Assembly: GCA_964576115.1 (NCBI GenBank)
Contig: CAZNUA010000062.1
Location: 1 to 17,113 of the forward strand
DNA: 17,113 nt
Direction of reading: 5' to 3'
DNA from: CAYSYY01 sp964576115 [NCBI: uncultured Gemmatimonadota bacterium]
GTDB lineage: Bacteria; Blakebacterota; Blakebacteria; Blakebacterales
This document shows positions 5,783-13,926 of this stretch, piece by piece. Below the pieces are notes generated by a model. That model made no database searches. It worked only from the letters and a program-made list of their open reading frames with translations, and was not told the origin of the DNA. The position numbers were made by a program, and so were the translations under genes. Within the stretch, counting starts at the first letter, position 1, and every line of letters starts with the position of its first letter.

Positions 5783-8436
5783 GATCGACTCTCCTGCAGT
5801 ATGAGATAAAGGAAATGCTCGGCAGCGGTGCCATGGGTACTGTCTACCGGGCTTTCGATACCCGGCTCGAAGTGTACCGGGCTCTCAAGTTCCTGCAGTA
5901 CGATCTCACCGATCGTTCAAACGCCATGGCGCAGCTTCTGCGCGAGGCCCGCACCCAGGCGAAACTGAACCATCCCAACATCGCCACCCTTCACGATCTG
6001 GGTGAAACCGATCAGTATTCCTTCCTGGTCATGGAATACGTGGACGGGCCACCCCTCGATACATTCCTGGAAGAGCGGAAGCCCTCTCGGGACGAGCGTT
6101 TCCTGATACTCCTTCAGATCGCCGCCGCTCTCGAGGCGGCCCATGCCCAGGGCATCCTACACCGGGACATCAAACCCCAGAATATTCTGGTAGCAAGTGA
6201 CGGAACCGTGAAAGTCACCGACTTCGGCCTGGCCAAAGCGCTCGGTCAGACGACCCTCTCACTGTCCGGAGAAACTAAAGGTACCGCGCCCTACATGGCG
6301 CCCGAGATCTATCGGGGGGAAAACGCCACCGAAGCAGCCGATGTCTGGTCTTTCGGCATTCTCGCCTTCCAGGTTCTGACAGGCCGTCTTCCCTTTCAGG
6401 GCCAGTCGTTCGAAGAGATTGCTCTCAGCATCCTAAACGAAGACGCACCGCCCCTTCCTGAAGAGGTGGAATCATCGCTGCCGGGAATCTCGGCTTTTCT
6501 GGATTATTGTCTGCAGAAGGACAGTTATAAACGAATCGGCGACGGCGGTCAGCTCCTCGAATCCCTGCTCGAAGTGGCTGAGAACGCGCAAATACAGACT
6601 TCGACCTCGATCCCCCGGACGATTCCCCGAAGCACCGCGGTCCGTCGCGGATACAGAGGCCTGCCCGTGGTGGCAGGACTGATACTGGCGATCGCAGCCG
6701 CAACCATCCTGGCGACCGGATCGCCTTCGATACGGACCGAACTGATCGACTCCAGCGATCTTGCCTCCGGCCAGTTCTCTCCGACTTGGGTCGAGGAGGG
6801 CCAGAGTCTCGCCCTGCTTGGCGCTCTTGGTGAAGCTGTTATCGAATACCGCAGGATCCCTCTCGGGGATGAAGGCATCCGGAAGGTCCCCCTGCCGGCG
6901 GGATATGAGTGGAGCGAGCTGCGGGCATCTCCTTCAGGGTCGCTCTTCGCCTTGACGGGTACGTACATGAATCCCGGCCTCTATCTCTACCCGACGTCGG
7001 GGGATACTCTTCTTCAGGTTTGTGATCATTCTGCGTTTTCGCCGGCCTGGTCATCAGATGGCAGAATGCTCCTCTATACATATTTGGTCGAAGAACCCGG
7101 TCTAGCCGTCAGCCGGCTCACAGGGTGCCGTCTGGCGGTGCCACCGGATGGCGGGATACCCGAACGGTATGAATGCAGAACAATCGAATGCTCGGGGCTT
7201 CCGCCGCCCGAATCTGAACTGTCTCTGTACAACCCGGTTTTCATCATGGGTGACTCGAAAATCGCCTTTGTGGTCTCCCGCGGCGCCAGAATCCTCGGTA
7301 TCTGGATGGTTCCTGCAGAGGGAGGGGAAAGCACTCAGATCGGAATTGGAGGGTTGGTACCGTGGATGCTCCAGTGGGATGAATTCAGGAGAACCCTGTA
7401 CTTCAATACGTATGACAATCAGGACATCTACGCCATCCGCTTCAACAGACAGGGGGAGATCCGAGCCCCTCCCCGTCGCCTTCAGATCGATTCACTTTTC
7501 AATGACTTCACATTCAGCTCCCAAACAGGGCGTCTGGCACTCATGACCGCTGTCACCGAGCAGCCGATTTTCCGGATTCCATTCCCTGATTCGGATGTCG
7601 AGGCAGGAGTTGTTGCCGAAGGAATGCTGTACTCTCCGGCCGTTTCCGAGGATGGCCGGATACTTTACTATTCGGAGGTCGTACCACTAAAAGGGCTGCA
7701 GCTGCGTCAGCAGGATCTCACCACCGGTGAAGTGACCCGCTGTCTGGCTGATGATCCGACCTATACGAATGAACACGCTCCTGCGCCCGAACCGGGTGGC
7801 GGTGGAATTCTCGCTATCCTGGTCTCCTCCATGGGCCAGACCGATCTTTTCCTGTATGACCTGCAGAATCATAGATATGCCCTGCGGGTCACGAATGACG
7901 AAGCCGTCGAAAGCGAACCCGCCTGGGCACCGGACGGTACATCCATCTTCTATGCCAGTCGCATCCGGCCCCGGATAGCCGGCCGATCCGATCAGATCAT
8001 CCGGTGCCGTCTTGATCGAACCGGTAACACCATCAGTGAAGTGAAAAAGGACACCCTTCTCGAGCATACGACTCTCGGCTACCCCCGAATCAGCGCCGAT
8101 GGAGGATACCTCCTCTTTCAGACAGGAGGGGATACCCTCGGCATTCTCGATCTTAACATGGGTACTGCATCGTATTCCCCGTTGGGCCGATACCCCGTCC
8201 TGACTCAATCACGTCAGGATGCTCTGTTCCTCGATGGATTCGTGATCAAGCTCTGGTCGGGCTGGGCCGAAACCGGATTCCGGGATCCAGCGATCACACC
8301 AATCGCTCACCTTCCCGAGCAGATCTCCCGCCTCGGTTCATCGAATCCGAAAATGACGGCTGGTCCTGATGCCGTCTATATCCCGGGAATTGTACAGTCC
8401 GTACCCGAATTGAAGATCTACCTGATCAGGCGCTGA
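5776..8436 (+). CDS. Receptor-type Ser/Thr protein kinase with C-terminal PD40/TolB-like propeller
   Basis: An 886-aa PknB-like kinase. The kinase domain (about 9-265) is complete: glycine loop LGSGAMGTV, ATP-binding Lys38 in ALKFL, helix-C Glu57, HRDIKPQN (129-136), DFG (149-151), GTAPYMAPE (169-177) and DVWSFG (189-194). It should therefore be active. A basic linker leads to one transmembrane helix (about 297-315, GLPVVAGLILAIAAATIL). The remaining 570 residues are predicted to be extracytoplasmic and carry propeller-type S-x-D-G repeats, for example near 425, 619, 713 and 769. A TTG at 5770 could also start translation, but MVGSTLLQYEI from ATG 5776 is the usual N-terminus of these kinases. 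The Shine-Dalgarno is weak. No phosphatase or obvious substrate gene is adjacent. The gene ends 5 bp from the convergent small gene. Confidence 0.92.
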   Translation: MVGSTLLQYEIKEMLGSGAMGTVYRAFDTRLEVYRALKFLQYDLTDRSNAMAQLLREARTQAKLNHPNIATLHDLGETDQYSFLVMEYVDGPPLDTFLEERKPSRDERFLILLQIAAALEAAHAQGILHRDIKPQNILVASDGTVKVTDFGLAKALGQTTLSLSGETKGTAPYMAPEIYRGENATEAADVWSFGILAFQVLTGRLPFQGQSFEEIALSILNEDAPPLPEEVESSLPGISAFLDYCLQKDSYKRIGDGGQLLESLLEVAENAQIQTSTSIPRTIPRSTAVRRGYRGLPVVAGLILAIAAATILATGSPSIRTELIDSSDLASGQFSPTWVEEGQSLALLGALGEAVIEYRRIPLGDEGIRKVPLPAGYEWSELRASPSGSLFALTGTYMNPGLYLYPTSGDTLLQVCDHSAFSPAWSSDGRMLLYTYLVEEPGLAVSRLTGCRLAVPPDGGIPERYECRTIECSGLPPPESELSLYNPVFIMGDSKIAFVVSRGARILGIWMVPAEGGESTQIGIGGLVPWMLQWDEFRRTLYFNTYDNQDIYAIRFNRQGEIRAPPRRLQIDSLFNDFTFSSQTGRLALMTAVTEQPIFRIPFPDSDVEAGVVAEGMLYSPAVSEDGRILYYSEVVPLKGLQLRQQDLTTGEVTRCLADDPTYTNEHAPAPEPGGGGILAILVSSMGQTDLFLYDLQNHRYALRVTNDEAVESEPAWAPDGTSIFYASRIRPRIAGRSDQIIRCRLDRTGNTISEVKKDTLLEHTTLGYPRISADGGYLLFQTGGDTLGILDLNMGTASYSPLGRYPVLTQSRQDALFLDGFVIKLWSGWAETGFRDPAITPIAHLPEQISRLGSSNPKMTAGPDAVYIPGIVQSVPELKIYLIRR

Positions 8437-8441
8437 TCGTC

Positions 8442-8819
8442 CTATTCAAAGCCATCGCAATCGGCAGGAGTCTTCACCCACATCTTCAACCACGGGCAAT
8501 AGTAGGGATCAGGATCGTTGAGATCGAGATCCGAATCGTCAGCCGGATCGAAACTAGAATCATTCATGGCCTTATCGACACGCACCGTTTCGTAGAATTC
8601 CTTTCTCTTCTTGGAATCGGTTTCGTCCTGGGTGAAATAGATAGCATAAGGAGCCAGTTGGCTCGTGAGATCATCCAGAAACTGGGAGGTTTTCTTAATG
8701 AATGTCTTGTGTTTGGTACATTTTCTGGCTCGTCTGCGATAGTCTTCGAAAACATCCTCAACGAATGTAAAAAGCATGGCTTTCTGCCCCGGATCGAGGG
8801 GGTCGTTTGCTTTCGGCAT
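8442..8819 (-). CDS. Small acidic protein of unknown function
   Basis: I do not recognise this 125-aa protein. The first 60 residues are predicted helical, with a basic patch (RRRARKCTKHKTFIKK, about 28-43). The middle is charged (DSKKRKEFYETVRVDK). Residues 88-106 are strongly acidic (FDPADDSDLDLNDPDP), and the C-terminus carries two cysteines in YYCPW...PADCDGFE. There is no signal peptide or transmembrane helix. Start: ATG 8819 has GGAGGA 5 nt upstream, while an in-frame ATG at 8834 has none. The coding sequence looks more AT-rich than the neighbouring kup and kinase genes. It follows kup on the same strand after 124 bp and could share its transcript or use its own promoter (TATGAT in the 8913-8925 palindrome). 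Confidence 0.65.
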   Translation of the reverse strand: MPKANDPLDPGQKAMLFTFVEDVFEDYRRRARKCTKHKTFIKKTSQFLDDLTSQLAPYAIYFTQDETDSKKRKEFYETVRVDKAMNDSSFDPADDSDLDLNDPDPYYCPWLKMWVKTPADCDGFE

Positions 8820-8912
8820 GTTCGTCCTCCGCATGTCACGAATGAACAGGTGGAATTACTGTCCTGCATGTGCGAGGAGTCGTCGATATCCAGGCAGGCA
8901 CTCTCGACGTCA

Positions 8913-8939
8913 GGGTATCATACCCGTCCTGTATCAGGC
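8913..8939. repeat. Paired small palindromes between kup and the small gene
   Basis: GGGTAT-C-ATACCC (8913-8925) is a perfect 6+1+6 palindrome. Next to it, CCTG-TAT-CAGG (8929-8939) is a 4-bp hairpin with a 3-nt loop. On the minus strand both lie just after the kup stop codon and about 100 nt before the next start. The first contains TATGAT, a plausible -10 element. They could be an operator, or hairpins protecting the kup 3' end; with no U-tract they are not an intrinsic terminator. Confidence 0.35.
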
Positions 8940-8943
8940 ACCT

Positions 8944-10860
8944 TCAGATTTCCAGCTGCATGCCCAGTTCCACCACCCGGTTGGGGGGGAGATTGAAGAA
9001 GGTAAAGGCGCCCACTGCGTTGCGGGACAGGAAGATGAACAGGTGCCGGCGCCAGCGCGCCATACCGTGCCGGGAAGCGGCGATCAGCTGCTCACGGCTC
9101 AGGAAGAAGGTCGTATCCATCATGCGGATCTCTTTCCCGCCGACCTGTACGCCGAGCATGGCCCGAGGAAGGTCGGTATCCTCGGCAAAGCCATAGTTGA
9201 TCTTCATACGGTAAAGGCCGTCACCCAGATCAAACAGTTCGATCCGCTCCTCTTCATCGATATAGGGCGTTTCATGGACGACGAGCGTGAGCAGGATGAC
9301 CCGCTCGTGCAGAGAGCGGTTGTGTTTGAGATTGTGCATCATAGCCGGGGGAGTCTCCCGGAAGGAGGAACTCATGTAGATCGCCGTGCCTGGAACTCGG
9401 GTCGCCTCGTACCGGCGCAGGTTTTCCAGGAACGCCTCCACCGGTACGTTCCGCGCTTTGATGTGCTCGGACAGGAAACGACGGCCGGTTTTCCAGGTCG
9501 TCATGACCACGAACATCGATCCCGCCACGGCCAGTGGAAACCAGCCTCCTTGGGGGATCTTGGAGAGGTTGCCGCCCCAGAAGGCCAGATCGACTGCCAG
9601 GAGTCCGGCCGCACCCAGGGCGACCAGAACCGGATGCCATCGCCAGCGACGCAGCGCCACGACCGCAAAGAGGGTCGTGGTAAAGACCATGTCGGTCGTG
9701 ACCGCCACACCGTAGGCATTCGCCAGGCGGCTCGAGGAACCGAAGCCGATCACCAGTCCGATGCAGCTCACCAGCAGGAGCCAGTTCACCACCGGCATGT
9801 AGATCTGGCCGATGTGCTCATCGGAAGTGTGCCGGATGCGCAGGCGAGGCAGGTAGCCGAGTTGGACGGCCTGCCGGGTCAGAGAGAAGGCACCTGAAAT
9901 CACCGCCTGGGACGCGATGATCGTCGCGACGGTGGTGATGATGATGAGGGGATATAACGCCCACCCAGGAGTCAGCAGGAAGAAGGGGGCCGAGAGGGCC
10001 TCGGGATCGCTGATCACCAGCGCGCCCTGGCCCAGGTAGTTGAGCATCAGGCAGGGCAGGACCAGGACGTACCAGGCCAGCCGGATGGGACGTTTGCCGA
10101 AATGGCCCATATCGGCATAGAGAGCCTCGCCGCCGGTGACGACCAGAAAGACCGAACCAAGTACCAGGAACGAGAGCATCTTGTTGCGCAGGAAGAAGCT
10201 GACCGCCTCGGTGGGCAGGAGTGCCTGCAGCACCGCGGGGTGCTTGACGACCGAAGCCAGGCCGGTGACGGCCAGGGTAGCGAACCAGACCATCATGACC
10301 GGCCCGAAGACCGCCCCGATCCGGGCCGTGCCCCGGGGCTGGAACGCAAACAGGGCAATCAGGATGCCAACCGTGATCGGGATCACGAAGGCATGCAGGC
10401 CGGGGGCGGTTACTTCGAGTCCTTCGACCGCACTCAGCACCGAAATGGCGGGGGTGATCATGCTGTCGCCGTAGAGAAGAGCCGCTCCGAAGAGGCCAAT
10501 CAGAACCAGAATGCGGCGGCGGCCCCGGGCCTGCTCGCTCGGCGGCGAGACCAGGGCCGTCAGGGCGATGATCCCGCCCTCACCGCGGTTGTCGGCCCGC
10601 ATGACCGCTCCCAGGTACTTCACCGAAATGACGATGATCAGCGACCAGAAGATGAGAGAGAGGACACCCAGCACGTTCTCGGGGGTGGCGGCGATGCCGT
10701 GATCGGGGTGAAAGGATTCTCTCAGGGCATAGATGGGGCTGGTCCCGATGTCCCCAAAAACGACTCCGACCGCGGCCAGAGAAAGGGCTGCAAGCTGTTT
10801 GCCTGACGGTGGCGTATCACCCGCATGAGCCACTGCTGCTGTTTCCTCCAGGTTGGGCAC
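8944..10860 (-). CDS. kup: Kup-family potassium uptake transporter
   Basis: A 638-aa inner-membrane K+ transporter (KUP/HAK/KT, probably K+/H+ symport), close to the usual 620-670 aa and apparently complete. The signatures are clear: VVFGDIGTSPIYALRES (33-49), NRGEGGIIALTAL (91-103) and YGDSMITPAISVLSAVEG (130-147). About twelve hydrophobic helices follow, to about residue 470, then a cytoplasmic C-terminal domain ending in PPNRVVELGMQLEI. The furthest possible start is GTG 10860, because a stop lies in frame 24 nt upstream. A second GTG (codon 10, 10833) has GGAGG 11 nt before it and is an alternative. A candidate promoter (TTGAGT 10987-10982, TATTGT 10965-10960, 16-nt spacer) would start transcription inside an 11-bp inverted repeat. 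It is divergent from the phosphoesterase gene. Confidence 0.95.
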   Translation of the reverse strand: MPNLEETAAVAHAGDTPPSGKQLAALSLAAVGVVFGDIGTSPIYALRESFHPDHGIAATPENVLGVLSLIFWSLIIVISVKYLGAVMRADNRGEGGIIALTALVSPPSEQARGRRRILVLIGLFGAALLYGDSMITPAISVLSAVEGLEVTAPGLHAFVIPITVGILIALFAFQPRGTARIGAVFGPVMMVWFATLAVTGLASVVKHPAVLQALLPTEAVSFFLRNKMLSFLVLGSVFLVVTGGEALYADMGHFGKRPIRLAWYVLVLPCLMLNYLGQGALVISDPEALSAPFFLLTPGWALYPLIIITTVATIIASQAVISGAFSLTRQAVQLGYLPRLRIRHTSDEHIGQIYMPVVNWLLLVSCIGLVIGFGSSSRLANAYGVAVTTDMVFTTTLFAVVALRRWRWHPVLVALGAAGLLAVDLAFWGGNLSKIPQGGWFPLAVAGSMFVVMTTWKTGRRFLSEHIKARNVPVEAFLENLRRYEATRVPGTAIYMSSSFRETPPAMMHNLKHNRSLHERVILLTLVVHETPYIDEEERIELFDLGDGLYRMKINYGFAEDTDLPRAMLGVQVGGKEIRMMDTTFFLSREQLIAASRHGMARWRRHLFIFLSRNAVGAFTFFNLPPNRVVELGMQLEI

Positions 10861-10885
10861 TTCTTCCGTTCCAAAATCCCATCAT

Positions 10886-10956
10886 TCACGACCGGGAAGC
10901 AACCTCCATCCTGATGTCGGCTCTGATATCGTTCTACTCCGGCAACCCGGTCGTGA
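10886..10956. promoter_or_regulatory. Long-loop 11-bp inverted repeat in the kup leader
   Basis: TCACGACCGGG (10886-10896) and CCCGGTCGTGA (10946-10956) are perfect inverted repeats 49 nt apart. In the kup direction they lie between the candidate promoter and the start codon, so the leader RNA could fold into a closed stem enclosing 49 nt. Alternatively they are two operator half-sites between the divergent kup and phosphoesterase promoters. I could not match the enclosed sequence to a known riboswitch; in particular the c-di-AMP (ydaO) conserved blocks are not evident. Confidence 0.4.
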
Positions 10957-11056
10957 CAGACAATACCTATCATCCGCACCGACTCAATGTGTTACCATAG
11001 GATCGGCGATGTCGGTTGCACGGACGCATCACGGACAGATCTGCGGAGAGAAGACA

Positions 11057-12652
11057 ATGAAGAAGACCGGGACGTTCCTGACGGTTGCAGCAGGCCTCAT
11101 TGTGATCATCGTCATCATCAGCCTGATCGGGCGACAGGGCAGATCCACTCTCGGTCCTGCCGAAACCGAAGGCATGGCGCAGGGGACGGTCTTCCTCGAC
11201 CGCAACGCCAACGGTCTGCGGGACCGGGGCGAGCCGGGGCTGGCGGGCGTGGGCGTATCGGATCAACGCACGGTCACAATCACCGACCGGCAGGGACGCT
11301 GGGCCCTGCCCGCTCATGACGAGGCGTTCTACTTCGTCATCAAGCCGCGTGGTTACATGACAGCGCCGGATGAGAAAAACCTGCCGCAGTTCTATTATCT
11401 GCACAAGCAGACCGAGGAACTGGATCTGTACGGTCCCACCCTGCCCCGCACCGGGCCCCTGCCCGCCTCGATCGACTTTCCGCTCACCCGCCACGACGAA
11501 CCCGAGCGGTTCACGGCTGTCATCATGGGCGATCCCCAGCCGCGGGATATCACCGAAGTGAATTACCTCGCCCACGATATCATCGAGGAACTGGTCGGCA
11601 CCGAGGCTCTTTTCGCCATGACGCTCGGTGACCTGACTTTCGATGATCTGGCCCTCTACCCGGCTCTCAATGCCGCTTTCCGGAACATCGGGGTGCCTGT
11701 CTACCACGTCCTGGGAAACCACGACGCCAACTACGACGGCCGTGACCCCTACGAGCATTACGAGACCTGGCGCACCCAGTACGGTCCCTGTTACTACTCC
11801 TTCGACTACGGGCCGGTCCACTTCGTGATCCTGGCCGACGTTCTGTATCCCGAGAGCGGAAACCGCTACATCACAGGCCTGGGAGAGCAGCAGCTCGACT
11901 GGCTCGAATCTGACCTGGCTCACGTTCCCTCCGACCGGCTCATCGTCCTGAGCATGCACATCCCCCTGACCAGTGCCGAACGCACCCCCGACTTCGGCCG
12001 GCTCTACGAACTGCTGCAGGACCGACCCCATACCTTATCCATAAGCGCTCATTCGCACGTGCTCGCGCACGGATTCCTGACGGCCGAACACGGCTGGCTG
12101 GGTGCTGAACCTCACCACCACATCAACGCCGGTGCCACCTGCGGCCGGTGGTGGAGCGGGAATGAGGACGAAACCGGTATCCCCCACACCTCCTCATCGG
12201 ACGGTACGCCGAACGGGTACTTCATCGTGACCTTCGACGGTCATTCCTACTCGACCCGCTACAAGGCCGCCCGCCGACCCGCGGACTATCAGATGCAGAT
12301 CGAGATCCCCGACGAGGTCTCACACTCGCAGCTGGCCGACACGCCGGTCTTCGTCAACGTTTTCAACGGCAGTTCCCGCTCAACGGTCGAGATGAGCGTG
12401 GATGAGGACGGGGAGTGGATTGCGCTGGAACATGCCCCCCAGGTCGATCCCCTGTATAACCGGATCGCTAGGGAGCAGAGCGAGCAGAGAGGCTCGCGTT
12501 GCGAGCACATGTGGGAAGGACGGCTGCCCGCCGGTCTGGAGCCGGGTGGGCACCTGATCCGGGTCCGCACAACCGACATGCACGGCCAGGTCTTTACCGG
12601 CTCGCGGATCCTGCGCGTTGTTGAAGATGGAGCCTCTCAGCGGCGACCGTAG
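11057..12652 (+). CDS. Membrane-anchored calcineurin-like metallophosphoesterase
   Basis: A 531-aa protein with an N-terminal signal anchor (about 8-25, LTVAAGLIVIIVIISLIG). An SdrD-B/prealbumin-like domain of the MetallophosN type follows (about 41-100, GTVFLDRNANGLRDRGEPG). The metallophosphatase domain (about 152-360) has GDPQ (158-161), GDLTFDD (191-197), GNHD (220-223), His301 in SMHIP, and AHSH (331-334). All metal-ligand motifs are present; Gln in place of His in the first motif is known in CPPED1-like relatives. A C-terminal beta-rich domain (about 440-525) matches the MetallophosC arrangement. It probably acts on an extracytoplasmic phosphoester; the substrate is unknown. Start ATG 11057 has GGAG about 8 nt upstream and begins at the anchor; an open frame back to 10853 lacks sensible sequence. 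Its last 16 bp overlap the convergent propeller gene. Confidence 0.9.
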   Translation: MKKTGTFLTVAAGLIVIIVIISLIGRQGRSTLGPAETEGMAQGTVFLDRNANGLRDRGEPGLAGVGVSDQRTVTITDRQGRWALPAHDEAFYFVIKPRGYMTAPDEKNLPQFYYLHKQTEELDLYGPTLPRTGPLPASIDFPLTRHDEPERFTAVIMGDPQPRDITEVNYLAHDIIEELVGTEALFAMTLGDLTFDDLALYPALNAAFRNIGVPVYHVLGNHDANYDGRDPYEHYETWRTQYGPCYYSFDYGPVHFVILADVLYPESGNRYITGLGEQQLDWLESDLAHVPSDRLIVLSMHIPLTSAERTPDFGRLYELLQDRPHTLSISAHSHVLAHGFLTAEHGWLGAEPHHHINAGATCGRWWSGNEDETGIPHTSSSDGTPNGYFIVTFDGHSYSTRYKAARRPADYQMQIEIPDEVSHSQLADTPVFVNVFNGSSRSTVEMSVDEDGEWIALEHAPQVDPLYNRIAREQSEQRGSRCEHMWEGRLPAGLEPGGHLIRVRTTDMHGQVFTGSRILRVVEDGASQRRP

Positions 12653-13851
12653 ACACGCGGATCGATCCGGTATTTCTCGATCTGCGGGAATTCCTCGCCG
12701 CTGAAATAATTGCTGACCTTGTAGAGGTACCCGTCGCATATACAACCAAAGCCGACCGAGAACCATGCCGAGCGCAGGTACCCGCGGTCAGCGCGGAACA
12801 CATCCACCTTCACGTCGCTGCTGTCGTTGCGCGCATTCGTGAAGACAAAAATGAACTCGTCATCTGTATAAAGTCTCTGTACGGGGCAGTCGAATTTCCG
12901 TTCCGCAATGAACTCCTCTACCAGCTGATTCATCACCTGCATGCGCCGCCACTGCTCCGGTTGTTGCTCCCGGTATTCCTCCGGATAGCTCATCGGTTCC
13001 CAGCTGCATTCGACCGGCAGGTAGGCAGGATCGTGATGGTCGATATGGGTCGAACGCATCGTCTTCAGGTCGAGCAGAGTCAACCGGTAGGTGACTCCCG
13101 CCTCGGATATCTCGGTGTCGTGGTGGGTATGGAGGTAGACGATTCGTTTGCCGGGCAGGGGCGCGATCTCCAGACTGCCCCACACTCCCGAGGAGACCGT
13201 ATTCCCCAGAGGACTGGAAACGAAGTTGGATTGCGGGTAGTGAGCGATGACCTGCAGCGAGTCCGCGTCCTGGTAGAACAGGTAGATTTCTTTGCGCGAG
13301 CGGTTCTCCCGATCAACATCACGGGAATCGAGCGCATACACCCGTTCCAATTCCCCCAGACAGTAGACGGCTTCCGGTTCTTGAGGGAGAAGGTTGTCCA
13401 CTTCCATGATATTCCGGAAGGAATCCAGGAACATGAGATCTGTTCTGTCGAGGAAGGAATGGTCCGGCCGGAAGTGATGGGCCGTCCACCCGTCCAGAAC
13501 AGTGAAATACCCATCGGCACCCATCCAGATGATCCGGGGACGAGCGAACTCTCCCGGTCCCTCCCCGCTTCCTCCCAGAAGTTGCATCGGGCGTCCGTCG
13601 GCTCCGAAAACCTTCACATAGGCTTCGTCCACCACCAGAACATTGCCCTCGATATCAACCCCCACCCCCTCAGGAGACGGTCGGGCGAGGATGTACTCTT
13701 CGGCGATATCCTCGGCACCAAAGGTACCTTCAAGGGTAAGGACATCGCTCAGGGCCTCATCTCGAACACCGGCCCCGCGATCGCCCCGCCCTCCGCAGGC
13801 CGTCACGATCAGCAACAGGAGGCCGACAACCGGCCGCATTCGAATCGTCAT
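12637..13851 (-). CDS. Six-bladed beta-propeller lipoprotein
   Basis: A 404-aa lipoprotein with N-terminal MTIRMRPVVG, a hydrophobic stretch and lipobox Val-Thr-Ala-Cys (Cys19), followed by a Gly/Arg linker. The start of the propeller is recognisable: PSPEGVGVDIEGNVLVVD, then VKVFGADG, then the characteristic GGSGEGPGEFARP. This matches the '6-bladed beta-propeller' (NHL-like) family, common in Bacteroidota-type and related genomes, with no defined substrate. Start ATG 13851 has GAGG 9 nt upstream. It lies 75 bp downstream of the DUF5107-TPR gene on the same strand, so co-transcription is likely. Its stop codon lies inside the 3' end of the phosphoesterase gene. Confidence 0.8.
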   Translation of the reverse strand: MTIRMRPVVGLLLLIVTACGGRGDRGAGVRDEALSDVLTLEGTFGAEDIAEEYILARPSPEGVGVDIEGNVLVVDEAYVKVFGADGRPMQLLGGSGEGPGEFARPRIIWMGADGYFTVLDGWTAHHFRPDHSFLDRTDLMFLDSFRNIMEVDNLLPQEPEAVYCLGELERVYALDSRDVDRENRSRKEIYLFYQDADSLQVIAHYPQSNFVSSPLGNTVSSGVWGSLEIAPLPGKRIVYLHTHHDTEISEAGVTYRLTLLDLKTMRSTHIDHHDPAYLPVECSWEPMSYPEEYREQQPEQWRRMQVMNQLVEEFIAERKFDCPVQRLYTDDEFIFVFTNARNDSSDVKVDVFRADRGYLRSAWFSVGFGCICDGYLYKVSNYFSGEEFPQIEKYRIDPRVYGRR

Positions 13852-13926
13852 GGCGTTAACCTCGATAGTCGGGAGAGACGCAGTTCACATACCGCCAGTG
13901 ATAGTAGCAGGCGAACGCGGCGGCTG

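Noticed and set aside
8776-9897. A plus-strand open frame of 373 codons.
   Set aside because: Antisense to kup, which is unmistakable. The translation is rich in His, Gln and Arg with no domain signature.
10861-11056. c-di-AMP (ydaO-type) riboswitch in front of kup.
   Set aside because: Looked for because Kup transporters are known c-di-AMP targets, but the conserved ydaO blocks could not be recognised; only the inverted repeat is supported.
10970-12031. A minus-strand open frame of 353 codons opposite the phosphoesterase.
   Set aside because: The plus-strand gene carries all calcineurin-type metal motifs, while the opposite frame has only Val/Gly-rich shadow sequence.
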